Shown: positions 63,448-64,000 of the stretch, piece after piece
Layout of the letters: each line of letters opens with the position of its first letter
How positions within the stretch are numbered: position 1 is the first letter of the stretch
Source of the DNA: Actinomycetota bacterium
GTDB taxonomy: Bacteria; Actinomycetota; Acidimicrobiia; Acidimicrobiales; Ilumatobacteraceae
Direction of reading: 5' to 3'
Length of the DNA stretch: 64,000 bases
Assembly (NCBI GenBank): GCA_963169665.1
Contig: CAUJET010000043.1
Location: forward strand, 1 to 64,000
Notes under the pieces: model-generated
Told to the model about the DNA's origin: nothing
Databases searched by the model: none
Seen by the model: the letters and a program-made list of their open reading frames with translations, nothing else
Translations under genes and position numbers: made by a program

Positions 63448-64000
63448 TCAGTAGGCGGCGAACCAGGCGGCGAGTTCGGCGAGGCCCTGGTCGATCGTCA
63501 CCGTCGGCCGCCAGCCCAGGTCGTCACGGGCCGGCCTGGGATCGAACCAGTGCGCAGTGCCCAACTGCTCGGCGAGAAACCGGGTGAGCGGCGGCTCCTC
63601 GTCAGGCTTCGCCCGCGCCCAGATCTTCTCGACGACCGATCCCGCGCCGAGCGCGAGCCGGAGCGGCACGACCTTCGGCTCCGCGGTCACGCCGGCGGCG
63701 CGCAGGATCCCCTCGATCAGCTCGCGGATCGGCCGCGGCTCGCCGTTGGCGATCACGTACGCCCGGCCGATGCACGCCGCGCCGGGGACGGCAGCGTCGA
63801 GCGCGGCGACGAGCGCCGACGCCGCGTTGTCGATGTAGGTGGTGTCGATCAGCGCCGTGCCGCCACCGACGAGGGCGAGCCGACCCGCCCGAGCGCGTTC
63901 GACGAGGCGACCGACGAGCTGGGTGTCGCCCGGCCCCCACACGAGGTGCGGCCGGATCGCGACGATCGGCAGGGCGTCGCTCGCCGCGCCGACGGCGAGC
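63448..64000 (-). CDS. NAD-dependent epimerase/3-beta-HSD-like protein (partial)
   Basis: The visible 184 residues continue past the right edge. They include the segment PIVAIRPHLVWGPGDTQLVG typical of extended SDRs (3-beta-hydroxysteroid dehydrogenase/NAD epimerases), then YIDNAASALVAALDAAVPGA and GRAYVIANGEPRPIRELIEG, and a C-terminal RDDLGWRPTVTIDQGLAELA. The catalytic YxxxK and cofactor motif lie outside the window. It probably oxidises a sterol-like or sugar substrate. Copy C follows its stop. Confidence 0.85.
   Translation of the reverse strand, partial: LAVGAASDALPIVAIRPHLVWGPGDTQLVGRLVERARAGRLALVGGGTALIDTTYIDNAASALVAALDAAVPGAACIGRAYVIANGEPRPIRELIEGILRAAGVTAEPKVVPLRLALGAGSVVEKIWARAKPDEEPPLTRFLAEQLGTAHWFDPRPARDDLGWRPTVTIDQGLAELAAWFAAY

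Overview
The window is very GC-rich, strongly biased to GC at third codon positions, and organised like a free-living actinobacterium. The gene set points to an actinomycete relative, probably of the class Acidimicrobiia (Ilumatobacter-like). This is inferred from luciferase-like (LLM) and F420-type oxidoreductases, P450 plus ferredoxin, acyl-CoA ligase and CaiB/BaiF CoA-transferase, an SGNH protein with RLxDTR repeats, a MenJ-like reductase, and SARP, WYL and LAL regulators. No rRNA or tRNA gene, CRISPR array or prophage was seen.

Layout. The left edge cuts an IS481-like element (1-134). Region 0.2-5.5 kb holds a lipoprotein, a PIG-L deacetylase, a methyltransferase, an exported HtrA-like protease and a membrane protein. 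Region 5.6-9.4 kb has a VOC protein, a 7Fe-type ferredoxin divergent from a P450, and a second P450-like gene that has lost the heme cysteine. Region 9.4-12.6 kb has a PUA/EVE-like protein and an operon of two AhpD/CMD proteins plus an SDR. The second CMD protein has an in-frame TGA inside a CxxU motif, followed by a SECIS-like hairpin, so it is a likely selenoprotein. Region 12.6-25.9 kb has an LLM oxidoreductase, small proteins, exonuclease III, an AAC(3)-family protein, a diiron-type MBL protein, a 1078-residue SARP/AAA regulator, and a run of catabolic enzymes. Region 26-44 kb carries a DrrAB-type exporter with a divergent WYL regulator, CHAD and DksA-like proteins, paired membrane-anchored proteins, a transporter, a LAL regulator, and a TetR/SRPBCC/PhyH/SGNH group. 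A small accessory island (44.2-46.1 kb) holds a Doc-type toxin-antitoxin pair, a frameshifted gene and a P-loop kinase-like protein. Region 46-58 kb is a sulfatase locus. The minus strand carries TetR, a DUF1330-like protein, an MBL hydrolase, a haloalkane dehalogenase-like protein, SRPBCC, a sulfatase and SulP. The plus strand carries an SDR, a second sulfatase and a DinB-like protein. Region 58-64 kb has F420-type LLM, acyl-CoA ligase, CoA-transferase, MenJ-like reductase and a partial epimerase.

Three signals stand out. (1) Four promoters (near 1.7, 2.7, 15.1 and 16.9 kb) carry CAAG heptamers repeated every 11 bp, ending exactly 8 bp before a -10 hexamer. That is the known SARP promoter layout, and a SARP gene lies at 17.96 kb, directly after one of them. 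(2) The CxxU AhpD-like selenoprotein candidate. (3) A family of about 105-bp double-hairpin elements with GATGAGAGAT arms, found at the 3' ends of three unrelated genes (6.2, 58.1 and 63.4 kb).
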